Shown here piece by piece: positions 53,791 through 63,784 of a stretch of 64,000 nt of DNA (the first letter of the stretch is position 1; each line of letters begins with the position of its first letter). The position numbers were made by a program, and so were the translations under genes. The DNA is from Streptomyces sp. LHD-70. GTDB lineage: Bacteria; Actinomycetota; Actinomycetes; Streptomycetales; Streptomycetaceae. The DNA lies in the NCBI RefSeq assembly GCF_031157275.1, contig NZ_JAVIFW010000001.1:1-64000 (forward strand). Direction: 5' to 3'. A model generated the notes under the pieces. That model searched no databases. It had not been told where the DNA came from and was given only the letters and a program-made list of their open reading frames with translations.

Positions 53791-54539
53791 GTGCTGGAGA
53801 TCAAGGGCTTGGGGCACACGTACGCCGACGGACACCGCGCCATCGACTCCGTCGACCTGTCGGTGGCGCGCGGCGAGCTGGTCTCGCTCGTCGGCCCGTC
53901 CGGCTGCGGCAAGTCGACGCTGCTGCGGTGCGTCGCGGGTCTGGTCCGGCCGACCGAGGGCGCGGTGGTGGTGAACGGCGAGCCGGTCTCGGACATCCCC
54001 TCCGACCTGCGGTGGTCTTCCAGGACTACACGCGCTCCCTCTTCCCCTGGCTGACAGTCCGGGACAACGTGGCCCTCCCGCTGCGCCGCCGTGGCCTGGG
54101 TCGGGCGGAGCGGCGGGAGGCGGCGAGCGCTGCCCTCGACGAGGTGGGGCTCGGCTCCGCGGCCCGCAAGCACCCGTGGCAGCTCAGCGGCGGAATGCAG
54201 CAACGGGCGGCGATCGCGCGGGCGTTGGCGTACGGCCCGTCGTTCCTGCTCATGGACGAACCGTTCGGCTCGGTGGACGCCCAGACCAGAGAGGACCTGG
54301 AGGACCTGGCCCTACGGGTCCGCGCGGGCACGGGCATGACGATCCTGCTCGTCACGCACGACATCGACGAGAGCGTGTACGTCGGGGACCGGGTGGTCGT
54401 CCTCATGGGCACCCCGGGTCGGGTGCACTCCGACCTGCGGGTGAACCTGCCCGCGCCCCGGGACCAGATCGCTACGCGGGAGTCGGCGGAGTTCGTGTCC
54501 CTTCGGGCTGCGGTGGGGCGTGCGGTTCGGCGAGAATGA
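53791..54539 (+). pseudogene. ABC transporter ATP-binding protein (nitrate/sulfonate/taurine type), frameshifted
   Basis: From GTG 53791 the frame encodes LEIKGLGHTY, Walker A GPSGCGKST and IPSDLR. It then leaves the family sequence at about 54009 and stops at 54054. The +1-shifted frame picks up VVFQDYTRSLFPWLTVRDNVALPL (Q-loop), signature LSGGMQQRAA, Walker B LLMDEPFGSVD and the H-loop THD, ending at 54539. A missing G between 54009 and 54010 (CTG-CGG where CTGGCGG is expected) explains everything. No permease or binding-protein gene is adjacent. Either a recent pseudogene remnant or a base-call error. Confidence 0.85.
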
Positions 54540-54574
54540 CCGTAATTGTCTTACGGAGTCGGGGAGTTGAGGCA

Positions 54575-55375
54575 GTGGGTACTACGTACGGGGACTGGGT
54601 CAGGGAGCGACGAGAGACTGCCGGCATGACCCAGAAAGAGCTGGCCGACGCTGCGGTGATGACTCGGTCGCACATTGCGCATATCGAGGCGGGGAGGAGG
54701 ATTCCGTCCCGGGAGGATGCGCAGAGGCTGGACCGGGCGTTGGGGACGGGCGATGTGCTGCAGAGGTTTCGGCCTGGGGATGACGAGCGTCCCGTAAAGG
54801 AGTATTTCGAGTCAGCCCGTCAGTTGGAGCAACAGGCTGTGGTGCTCAGGGAGTTCGGGCTGTCCTACATTCCCGGAATTCTCCAGACGGAGGCCTATGT
54901 TCATGCGTTGCTCCGCCATACCTTCCCGCCGCTGAGCGAGGCAGAGCGGGAAAAGTCCGTCGCCACCCGGCTGAAGCGGGGCCAGATCCTCAAGGATCCG
55001 GTCAAGCCTGTGGTGTGGACGCTTCTCGATGAGGCGGTGATCCGGCGCCCCATCGGCGGGCCGCGCGTAATGGCGGAACAACTCACGCACGTTGCCGACC
55101 TGGCGGACAGCGGGCGCATCCGTCTCCACGTGCTGCCGCTGTCCGTGGAAGGTCATGTCCTCATGGCGAGCATGCTGAAGCTCATGTGGTTCGAGGACCA
55201 GCCACCGGCGGCGTACACGGAAGCGACGTTCAGCGGCGTGCTCCACGATGAGCCTGCCCAGGTCGAACGCCTGCAGAGCGCCTATCAGCAGGCGCTGGGT
55301 GATGCGCTGCCCATGAAGGAGTCGGTAGCCGCCTTGAGGGCTACTGCGAAAGACTATGCGAACCATGACAGTTGA
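54575..55375 (+). CDS. HTH regulator with DUF5753 domain (WhiJ-like)
   Basis: 266 residues from GTG 54575, preceded by GGGGAGTTGAGG; ATG 54536 in frame overlaps the previous stop and is an alternative. A Cro/C1 HTH (WVRERRETAGMTQKELADAAVMTRSHIAHIEAGRR) covers the first 65 residues. Then comes a DUF5753 domain (EARQLEQQAVVLREFG-like, YIPGILQTEAYVHALLR, LPLSVEGH, TYTEATFSG-like). Such genes are nearly always followed by a DUF397 gene, as here. Paired proteins control development or act like a regulatory toxin-antitoxin module. Codon usage is less GC-biased than in flanking core genes. Confidence 0.9.
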   Translation: MGTTYGDWVRERRETAGMTQKELADAAVMTRSHIAHIEAGRRIPSREDAQRLDRALGTGDVLQRFRPGDDERPVKEYFESARQLEQQAVVLREFGLSYIPGILQTEAYVHALLRHTFPPLSEAEREKSVATRLKRGQILKDPVKPVVWTLLDEAVIRRPIGGPRVMAEQLTHVADLADSGRIRLHVLPLSVEGHVLMASMLKLMWFEDQPPAAYTEATFSGVLHDEPAQVERLQSAYQQALGDALPMKESVAALRATAKDYANHDS

Positions 55376-55559
55376 CGATCAGAACTGGCGTAAGTCCAGC
55401 TACAGCAATGGTGACGAGGGCGACTGCCTCGAAGTCCTCGACACGCACCCGACCACCATCCCCGTCCGCGACTCCAAGAACCCCCACGGCCCCGCACTCC
55501 TCATCCCCAGGGACAGCTGGGCCTCATTCCTCACGGCGCTCAACGAAGACCGCGTCTGA
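55365..55559 (+). CDS. DUF397 small protein paired with HTH regulator
   Basis: 64 residues from ATG 55365 (ATG 55356 in frame is also possible), overlapping the upstream stop by about 11 bases. The DUF397 core is unmistakable: WRKSSYSNGDEGDCLEV, VRDSKNPHGPALLIP and WASFLTAL. It is translationally coupled to the HTH/DUF5753 gene and is expected to bind it. Confidence 0.93.
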   Translation: MTVDDQNWRKSSYSNGDEGDCLEVLDTHPTTIPVRDSKNPHGPALLIPRDSWASFLTALNEDRV

Positions 55560-55601
55560 ATCCCGCCAGCCCGGTCGGCCCGGCAAAGGCAATGTGGCCG
55601 T

Positions 55602-56099
55602 ATGACGACATACGCACCCCGCCCCATCGCCCCCGCGGCCCTCAAGGAGCTGCGCGAGACCGACGATGCGGGCCGGGCCTGCGTCCCCTTCACCGAGCCG
55701 TCGGGCGGTGATCCGCTGCGTTGCTGTCTGCGGCCCGTCGAGAAGGGCGAGCGCGTCGCCCTCGTCTCGTATGCGCCGCTGCGCCGCTGGGCGGCCGAGA
55801 CGGGAGCGGAGCCCGGGGCGTACGACGAACAGGGCCCGGTGTTCATCCACGCCGAGGAGTGCGCGGGCCCGGTCGCGCAGGACGGCTACCCCTTCACCCG
55901 GCCCGGCGCCCTGAGGACCGTACGGCGTTACGACTCGCAGGGCCGGATCGTGGGCGGCCGACTCGTCGAGCTGACGAACGCCCCGGACGCGGGCTTGGAC
56001 ACCGCGTTCACGGACGCCTTCGCGGACCCAGAGGTGGCCCTGGTCCACGTACGGGCCGTCGAGTTCGGGTGCCTGCACTTCGCGGTGCGCCGGGGTTGA
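55602..56099 (+). CDS. DUF1203 domain protein
   Basis: 165 residues from ATG 55602. The body matches DUF1203: CRCCLRPVEKGERVALVSY-like CLRPVEKGERVALVSY, GPVFIHAEECAG, YDSQGRIVGGRLVE and VHVRAVEFGCLHFAVRR. The cysteines in LRCCLR, HAEECAG and FGCLHF could bind metal. Function unknown; the family is widespread in bacteria and often stands alone. Confidence 0.88.
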   Translation: MTTYAPRPIAPAALKELRETDDAGRACVPFTEPSGGDPLRCCLRPVEKGERVALVSYAPLRRWAAETGAEPGAYDEQGPVFIHAEECAGPVAQDGYPFTRPGALRTVRRYDSQGRIVGGRLVELTNAPDAGLDTAFTDAFADPEVALVHVRAVEFGCLHFAVRRG

Positions 56100-56190
56100 C
56101 CGGGCTGTCGGCGGACCACGGGCCGCAGGGGCGATTCTGCCGGCTGTTAGGGTTTGCCGATTGCTCAATGCGACTCGGGGGGAGGCGTGG

Positions 56191-56820
56191 ATGGCCGGGG
56201 AATTGAAGGTCAGTCCATCAGAACTGCGGGCATCCGCACACGCGCAAGACGGTATCGCCGACCGGGTCAGTGGCCCGAGTGACAAGGCGATCAAAGACAC
56301 CGGAACCGCTGCCGAGGCGATGGACGGCTGGTCCGTCAGCATCGGTCTCAAAGGCATCGCGGAGAGCTGGGAGGCGGCCCTGAGAGGTGTGCACTCCAGG
56401 CTCGCGGTCGGCTCGCGCAATCTCTCCGAGACGGCCAAGACCCACCAGTGGAACGAGAAAGCGGTAGCTAAGGACTTCGAGGGATTCGACGGCAGTTACG
56501 TCGACGGCGAGATCATGTCGGCTCCCGCTTCCTCTACTCCAGGTGTCTCCGCGATCTCCGCACCGGTCGACTCGGGCAACGCTGCTGGACGAGGGCGGTG
56601 GGCTCCCGGTCTCGATGACTTCCAGGACTCGCGGCCGGTGATGCCGACGTACACCCCGCCGGTAGAAAACGTGACGCGGGACCCAAGGGCGTCCTACAGC
56701 GTGGACGACATGCGGAACGCCAAACCGGCCCCTGGCTCTACCTATGATCCGGACGAGATCCGGGGTGCCCCCGCCCCCTATGAAGGCCCGCGCATCGACC
56801 GCCCCACGGACTTTGGATAG
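56191..56820 (+). CDS. EspC/WXG-like type VII secretion-associated protein
   Basis: 209 residues from ATG 56191, with GGGGGGAGGCG upstream; the 219-residue frame lacks this site. The first 90 residues look like an EspC/WXG-type helical hairpin (LKVSPSELRASAHAQDGIADRV; then ESWEAALRGVHSRLA). The rest is a Pro/Ala/Ser-rich tail with no signal peptide. It is 6 bp upstream of a WXG-hydrolase gene, the usual partner pair delivered by type VII systems. The region's base composition is less GC-rich than the core genes, which suggests transfer. Confidence 0.7.
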   Translation: MAGELKVSPSELRASAHAQDGIADRVSGPSDKAIKDTGTAAEAMDGWSVSIGLKGIAESWEAALRGVHSRLAVGSRNLSETAKTHQWNEKAVAKDFEGFDGSYVDGEIMSAPASSTPGVSAISAPVDSGNAAGRGRWAPGLDDFQDSRPVMPTYTPPVENVTRDPRASYSVDDMRNAKPAPGSTYDPDEIRGAPAPYEGPRIDRPTDFG

Positions 56821-56826
56821 ACGACT

Positions 56827-58458
56827 GTGTCCGACTTCTTCAATCGACTGCTGAAGCAGGACTTTTCCGACCTGAAGGCAGCCGGTCGTTCCTGGCAGAA
56901 GGTGTCCGAGGAGATGGGCACGGCCTTTGACGACCACCGCACCAGGGTCACGGGACCATTGCATGCCGAGTGGAACGGCGACGACGCCGAGACTGCCCTG
57001 CGATACCTCGAAGACATCGAAACCAGAATGCAGGTCGCCCAGACCGAGACCATGGCGATCGCCAAGGTGATCGAGACGACCGTGCAGCGCATGGAGCAGG
57101 CCCAGAAGGATCTACGCGCTGCGGTCACCGATGCAGAGGCGGCTAACCTTCAGATCGGTGACGACGGCGCGGTTCAATTTCGCGACAAGTGGGCCGGCAC
57201 TGACCAGGATTCCGTTTGGGGTGACGACGCGTACTGGGACAGGGCCAATGCGGAGGCAGAGGTCAATGCGTTCCAGAGGCGGATCGACCAAGCGATAAAC
57301 GACGCGGCGGCCGCCAGCGACGAGGCCCGCAAGGCGCTGGCGGAGCTGGACGGCGAGATCCTGGACCGGAAGAACTCGAACATGGCCGGGGAGTCCGCCA
57401 AGGACGTCGACTCGGTGATGGACCGGCTTGGTGTCAGGGACCCTCAAGTACCCAAGGACCCCAAAGACGCAGCCAAGTGGTGGCGGGACCTCAGTCCGGA
57501 GCAGCAGCAGGAGTACGTCACGCTGTACCCGGAGCGCATTGGCACCACTGCCGGACTGCCTTCCGACGTACGCAACGATGCCAATCGGCTTCGTTTGGAG
57601 CAGGACCTCGACAGGCTTCAGCAAGGCGACGCCAGTACCGTGCCCGGCAACGACGAGCGTCGGCGAAACCTGGAGACTCTCAAGGCCGAACTCGACAGGC
57701 GTGATGGAGCGTCAGCGAATAAGCAACTTTACCTGCTTAACCACGATGCGGGTGGAGACGGCAAATCGGTGATTGCCATGGGTAACCCGGACACCGCTGA
57801 CAACGTGGGTGTTCAGGTTCCCGGGACTACCAACACGATGGATGACACAAGGGCCAATCTGGCCCGTATCAGTAGATTGCAGAATTCGGCCGATGATGCC
57901 GACTCTGACGCGACAACTTCCATGGTGTACTGGCTTGGTTACGACGCCCCTGAAATGCCGGGAGCTGAAGCCGCCAATCTGGATGTGGCTGGTCCAGGTC
58001 GAGCCGAAGACGCTGGCCCGGAGCTGAGGGACTTCACCCACGGGCTTCGAGCTTCCCATGAAGGGGAAAGGGCGAACCTCACAGTGCTTGGCCACAGTTA
58101 CGGAAGCACCGTCGTGGGGGCGGCAGCATCGGAAGGTGGTGGCCTGGATGCTGACAATATCGTCGCCGTCGGCAGCCCAGGAATGTTGGTGGATGAGGCG
58201 GAAGACCTCAATGTCGACCCGGATCACGTCTACTACGGCCTTGCTCCTGATGACCTCGTCGCTGGCCCGGTGCAGGGGCTGACGCTAGGGCGCGGCCCAA
58301 CTCATCCCGACTTTGGCGGGACTCAATTTGAAACAGATACCAGCGGCCATAGCGGTTACTGGGACCTTGACCCAGACACCGGTAAACCCAGTGAGAGTCT
58401 CAGCAATCAGGGAAGAATCATCGCCGGTCGCCAGCCAACGGAGCATGAGCGCCCGTAG
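56827..58458 (+). CDS. WXG-helical N-terminus fused to DUF1023 alpha/beta hydrolase
   Basis: 543 residues from GTG 56827. The N-terminal 100 residues are WXG100-like (HAEWNGDDAETALRYLEDIE), followed by a long coiled coil to about 250. The C-terminal half is an alpha/beta hydrolase of the DUF1023 type: nucleophile elbow GHSYGSTV, then GSPGM and DPDHVYYGLAPDDLVAGP with downstream Asp and His (SGHSGYW). No signal peptide, consistent with type VII export. Polymorphic effectors share this layout, so a secreted lipase/esterase-type toxin is plausible but unproven. A lipoprotein gene follows. Confidence 0.87.
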   Translation: MSDFFNRLLKQDFSDLKAAGRSWQKVSEEMGTAFDDHRTRVTGPLHAEWNGDDAETALRYLEDIETRMQVAQTETMAIAKVIETTVQRMEQAQKDLRAAVTDAEAANLQIGDDGAVQFRDKWAGTDQDSVWGDDAYWDRANAEAEVNAFQRRIDQAINDAAAASDEARKALAELDGEILDRKNSNMAGESAKDVDSVMDRLGVRDPQVPKDPKDAAKWWRDLSPEQQQEYVTLYPERIGTTAGLPSDVRNDANRLRLEQDLDRLQQGDASTVPGNDERRRNLETLKAELDRRDGASANKQLYLLNHDAGGDGKSVIAMGNPDTADNVGVQVPGTTNTMDDTRANLARISRLQNSADDADSDATTSMVYWLGYDAPEMPGAEAANLDVAGPGRAEDAGPELRDFTHGLRASHEGERANLTVLGHSYGSTVVGAAASEGGGLDADNIVAVGSPGMLVDEAEDLNVDPDHVYYGLAPDDLVAGPVQGLTLGRGPTHPDFGGTQFETDTSGHSGYWDLDPDTGKPSESLSNQGRIIAGRQPTEHERP

Positions 58459-58542
58459 TCGTACTCGCTTTTGGCCTGCCTGCACTTGATTGTTGAGGCA
58501 GCTCGCGCCTTTACGTCATATGTTTTCGTCTGGTAGGTCACA

Positions 58543-59070
58543 ATGTTTCGCAAGCGGATGTCCGTCACTGTTTCGACGCTCTTTGCCGTACTTCTCTCCG
58601 GAGCCTGCATGTCTCAGCAATCCGATGATGTCAACGAGCCCCTCCCGCGCAAGAGTCGGGAGAGCTCACTGGCGTGGGCCAGGGAGTACACCTCGGCAAT
58701 GGCTCGCTATGCAGAGGTGCGGATCACGGACCATCCCGCCTCACGGAAGCACTTCGAGGAATGCGTCGGTAAGAACAATGAGGTGGCCGACGATGGTCGG
58801 TACATGCTCACTTACACTGCATACGCCAAAATTCCCGACGAACGGCACATCGGTGCAGTTCGTAAACTCCGCAAGGCACTTGAAGAGCACGGTGTTCGCG
58901 TAACCAGCCACACAGAGCGTCCCGAGACACCCGAGGTCATCCTGTACGGCACGAACGACGAGCAGCGGTTCTCTTTGATCGCTGACTCTGTGAATCCTCC
59001 AGGAACCCTGCGCCTCTCCGTCTCAACCGCCTGCTTCCTCCCGCCCGGAGTCAAACAGCAGCAGTTCTGA
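58543..59070 (+). CDS. putative lipoprotein, possible immunity/partner of the WXG hydrolase
   Basis: 175 residues from ATG 58543, 84 bp after the hydrolase. A short basic start and hydrophobic segment end in LLSGAC, an approximate lipobox (Cys near 22), then a charged soluble domain with ECVGKNNEVAD and TACFLPPG, offering two further cysteines. Lipoproteins of this size often sit next to DUF1023/WXG effectors and may protect the producer. No family is recognised. Confidence 0.75.
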   Translation: MFRKRMSVTVSTLFAVLLSGACMSQQSDDVNEPLPRKSRESSLAWAREYTSAMARYAEVRITDHPASRKHFEECVGKNNEVADDGRYMLTYTAYAKIPDERHIGAVRKLRKALEEHGVRVTSHTERPETPEVILYGTNDEQRFSLIADSVNPPGTLRLSVSTACFLPPGVKQQQF

Positions 59071-59091
59071 ACCGGCGTCGGCCGAGGCGGC

Positions 59092-59973
59092 TCAGACCGT
59101 TTCCGTGACCGCCCGGGCGAACGCCCGGACCCGTTCCGTTTCGCCGTCCCGGTGCCAGATCAGGCCGAGGGTCGAGTCCGGGAGGCCGTTCACCGGGACG
59201 TGGACGATGTCCCTGCGGGCGTGGTACTCGGACGTCGGGCCGCACAGGAGCATCGCGCCCCGGTCGGCCGCCACCAAGGTCAGGCCCTCCTGGAGCGTGC
59301 GGACCGAGGGGCCGGGCAGGTCCGAAGGGGCCTGCGCCCTGCGCCAGTACGCGGGGGCCGGGGGCGTTGCCATGATGAGCGGGGTCGCGGCGACCTCGGC
59401 GGCGGTCAGGGACGTGCGGGACGCGAGGGGGTGCCGGGGCGAGACCGCCACGTTCTGCCGTTGCTCCGCGAAGCGCGGGCCGAGCACCAGGTCCGGTTCC
59501 GCCACCGGCAGCAGCACGATGGCCGCGTCCACCGCCCCGGCCCGCACCGCGCCGAATGGGTCGGAGAACGGCAGCTCGACGATCTCCGTCTCGCACCCCG
59601 GATGCGCCTGACGGAACGCCGCGATCGCCGCCATCAGCCGGTCGTCCGCCGTGCCCTGGAAGCCGAGCCGCAGCGTGCCCTCGACGCCGCGCGCCGCCGA
59701 CCGCGCGTCCTCGACGGCGGCGCGCAGCTCCGCGTACGCGGGACGGAGTCGGGTGAGGAAGCGCTCGCCGAGCGGGGTGAGCGCGACGCGGCGGCTGCTG
59801 CGGGTGAACAGCCGCGCCCCGACCCGGCGTTCGAGCGCGCGCACCAGCTGGCTCACCCGGCTCTGCGAGACCAGGAGTCGCTCGCCGGTCCGGCCGAAGT
59901 GCAACTCCTCGGAGAGGACCAGGAAGCATTCCAGCTCCCGTGCCTCCAGACCGCCGACGTCAGCAGCCACCAC
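59092..59973 (-). CDS. LysR-family transcriptional regulator (divergent to MFS gene)
   Basis: 293 residues from GTG 59973. HTH at the N-terminus (ELECFLVLSEELHFGRTGERLLVSQSRVSQLVRALERRVG) and LysR effector domain (VEGTLRLGFQGTADDRLMAAIAAFRQAH; FSDPFGAVRAGAVDAAIVLLP). It is transcribed away from the MFS exporter, with a T-N11-A dyad in the 87-bp gap, the classical LysR arrangement. It is predicted to control the exporter. Confidence 0.92.
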   Translation of the reverse strand: MVAADVGGLEARELECFLVLSEELHFGRTGERLLVSQSRVSQLVRALERRVGARLFTRSSRRVALTPLGERFLTRLRPAYAELRAAVEDARSAARGVEGTLRLGFQGTADDRLMAAIAAFRQAHPGCETEIVELPFSDPFGAVRAGAVDAAIVLLPVAEPDLVLGPRFAEQRQNVAVSPRHPLASRTSLTAAEVAATPLIMATPPAPAYWRRAQAPSDLPGPSVRTLQEGLTLVAADRGAMLLCGPTSEYHARRDIVHVPVNGLPDSTLGLIWHRDGETERVRAFARAVTETV

Positions 59974-59989
59974 GCCCCCGTTCGGATCG

Positions 59990-60004
59990 ATGAGTACCGC
60001 TCAT
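59990..60004. promoter_or_regulatory. LysR operator (T-N11-A dyad)
   Basis: ATGAG (59990-59994), TACCG, CTCAT (60000-60004): a perfect 5-bp inverted repeat with 5-base centre, including the T-N11-A form expected for LysR proteins. It sits between the divergent LysR and MFS genes. Confidence 0.7.
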
Positions 60005-60060
60005 ACAAGGATGAGAACTTCGGCGTTGTTCCCTGAGCCCGTACGGCGTTGGCTTGGGCC

Positions 60061-61260
60061 ATGCGTACGAATCAGCCGCCGACCCACGGCGCCGAAGCTC
60101 AACCCGCCGCCCCCGCAAGGGCGTTGCCCCTGTCCGTCCTGGCCGGCGCGGCCGCCACCTTCACCGTCGTCACCGCGGAACTGCTGCCCGTGGGGCTCCT
60201 GACCTCCCTGGCCGCGGGGCTCGGCGTCTCCCCGGGAACGGCCGGGCTCGCCGTCACCCTGCCCGGCCTCGTCGCCGCGCTCGCCGCCCCGCTGCTGCCC
60301 GTCGCCGCCCGCACCGCCGACCGGCGCACCGTCCTCGTCGGGCTGCTCGCGCTGCTCGCCGCCGCCAACGTGGCCTCCGCGCTCGCCCCGCACCTCGCGG
60401 TCCTGCTCGCCGCGCGCGTCCTGGTCGGCGTGGCCATCGGCGGGGTGTGGGCGATCGTGGCGGGGATCGCCGTACGCCTCGTGCCAGGGTCGGCCGTGGG
60501 ACGGGCCACCGCGTTCGTCTTCAGCGGCATCGCGGTGGCCTCCGTGGTCGGAGTCCCGGCGGGCACCTTCCTCGGTGAACTCGCGGGCTGGCGCTGGGCG
60601 TTCGGCATCGCCGCGCTGCTCGCCGCGGCCGTCGGGCTGCTCCTCGCGCTCGCCCTGCCGCCGCTGCCCGCCGAGCGTGGCACGGCCCTGCGCGCCGTCC
60701 TCGGCTCGGCCCGCCTGCCGGGCGTGCGCGCGGGCCTGCTTGTCGTGCTGTTCCTGGTCGCCGGTCACTTCGCGGCGTACACGTACGTACGGCCCATCCT
60801 TGAGCGGGTCGACGGACTCGGCGCCGGGCTGATCAGCGGGCTGCTGCTCGCGTACGGGGTCGCGGGGATCGCCGGGAACTTCGTAGGCGGCGCCTTGGCC
60901 CCGCGCGACCCGCGCCGCACCCTCCTGGTGATCTCCGTGGTGCTCGCGGCGGTGGTGCTCGCCCTGCTCGCCGCAGGGGGCTCGCTGCTCCTGTCGGCGG
61001 TGCTGCTGCTGGCCTGGGGTCTCGCGTACGGCGGGGTCTCGGTCTCCACCCAGAACTGGATGGCGGCCGCCGCACCCGAGGCACGGGAGCCGGTCTCGGG
61101 CCTCTACGTGGGCGTCTTCAACGTCGCGATAGCCCTGGGCGCCCTGCTCGGCGGCCGCGCGGCGGACGGGTTCGGGGCGGACGGCGCCCTGTGGCTGGGA
61201 GGAGGGCTGGCGGCGGCCGCGCTGCTGGTGGTGGCAGGCAGCAAGCGCCGGACCGGCTGA
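60061..61260 (+). CDS. MFS exporter (drug:H+ antiporter type, DHA1)
   Basis: 399 residues from ATG 60061; an in-frame TTG 60049 is less likely. Twelve TM helices. Early motifs FTVVTAELLPVGLL and the inter-helix loop RTADRRTVLV match the DHA1 group (AraJ/YdhP/Bcr-like). GxxxGPxxGG-type motif C appears as SGIAVASVVGVPAGTFLGELAGWRWAFG. Exports small molecules; substrate unknown. The stop codon lies inside a perfect 19-bp palindrome that ends the gene. Confidence 0.93.
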   Translation: MRTNQPPTHGAEAQPAAPARALPLSVLAGAAATFTVVTAELLPVGLLTSLAAGLGVSPGTAGLAVTLPGLVAALAAPLLPVAARTADRRTVLVGLLALLAAANVASALAPHLAVLLAARVLVGVAIGGVWAIVAGIAVRLVPGSAVGRATAFVFSGIAVASVVGVPAGTFLGELAGWRWAFGIAALLAAAVGLLLALALPPLPAERGTALRAVLGSARLPGVRAGLLVVLFLVAGHFAAYTYVRPILERVDGLGAGLISGLLLAYGVAGIAGNFVGGALAPRDPRRTLLVISVVLAAVVLALLAAGGSLLLSAVLLLAWGLAYGGVSVSTQNWMAAAAPEAREPVSGLYVGVFNVAIALGALLGGRAADGFGADGALWLGGGLAAAALLVVAGSKRRTG

Positions 61261-61283
61261 AAAATCAGCCGGTCCGGCGCTTG
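61242..61283. terminator. perfect 19-bp hairpin holding the MFS stop codon
   Basis: Arms 61242-61260 (CAAGCGCCGGACCGGCTGA) and 61265-61283 are exact inverted repeats around loop AAAA. The TGA stop is the last codon of the left arm. The sequence GCGCTTGAGGACGAG after it matches the dispersed Streptomyces 3' element also seen near 15434 and 37431. It acts as terminator between convergent genes. Confidence 0.9.
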
Positions 61284-61351
61284 AGGACGAGCCCGCAGGG
61301 CGATCGACGGTACGCGGGTCGGCCCGCAGCACCCGTCGACGTAAGCCCGGC

Positions 61352-63096
<1,745 letters not shown>

Positions 63097-63097
63097 C

Positions 63098-63784
63098 GTG
63101 AGCCCCAGGGACCCGCTGGACCCACTGGCCGATCCGCTGATGGCGGCGATCACGGGAGAGGAGCCGCCGGACGAGCTGCGCGCCGACCCCGCGTACCGGG
63201 CCGCTGTGACGGATGTCGCACTCCTGCGCAGCGAACTGCACCGCCTCGGGGACGCGCTCGCCCGACCACCGGAGCCGCTCCCGCCGCCCCGCACCCGCAC
63301 CCGCCGCACCGCACTCCTCGCCCTCGCCGCGAGCTGCGCGGCGGCCCTCCTCGGCGGCACGCTCTGGCTGTCCGCCTCGCCGGGACGGGAGGGCGCGGAG
63401 GGCGGTGAGGGCGGTGCGGGCACCTCGATGACCGCCGAGGGCACCATCGCCTGCGCCCGGCTGATCGTCGAGGGCACCGTCGTACGCGTCGACTCGCTGC
63501 CCGGCGCTCTCCAGGACCGCATCACGCTCGACGTCACCCGCTCGTACAAGCCGGAGAAGCGGGGCCGCCACGAGGTGACGTTCGTGATGGACGTGAACGT
63601 CGACCCGCGGCTGCGCCCCGGCGACCACGCCCTGGTCCTCGTCCCGCGCGGCGCCGTGGGCCCCAGCCACTGGTCCACCGGCAAGGACGTGGCCCGCGAG
63701 CGCGCCTGGATCGAGCGGGCGCTGCCGGGGGCGCGGGAGCTGACCTGCGACTGGCGCCGAGGCGACACTCGCCCCGACACGTGA
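63098..63784 (+). CDS. membrane protein coupled to ECF sigma factor (putative anti-sigma factor)
   Basis: 228 residues from GTG 63098. The N-terminal 60 residues form a cytoplasmic helical region without the HxxxCxxC zinc anti-sigma motif. One TM helix follows near 69-88 (ALLALAASCAAALLGGTLWL). The extracytoplasmic domain of about 130 residues holds two cysteines (EGTIACARL near 120, ELTCDWRR near the end) and beta strands (VEGTVVRVDSL, RITLDVTRSYKP, HEVTFVMDVNVD). Position and layout suggest a non-ZAS anti-sigma factor or sensor; this is inference from context. Confidence 0.78.
   Translation: MSPRDPLDPLADPLMAAITGEEPPDELRADPAYRAAVTDVALLRSELHRLGDALARPPEPLPPPRTRTRRTALLALAASCAAALLGGTLWLSASPGREGAEGGEGGAGTSMTAEGTIACARLIVEGTVVRVDSLPGALQDRITLDVTRSYKPEKRGRHEVTFVMDVNVDPRLRPGDHALVLVPRGAVGPSHWSTGKDVARERAWIERALPGARELTCDWRRGDTRPDT

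Noticed and set aside
50860..54054. A 1064-codon open frame on the plus strand
   Set aside because: It is the high-GC antisense shadow of pepN; only its last part (from 53791) matches a real family, the ABC ATPase. No domain motif is seen in the rest.
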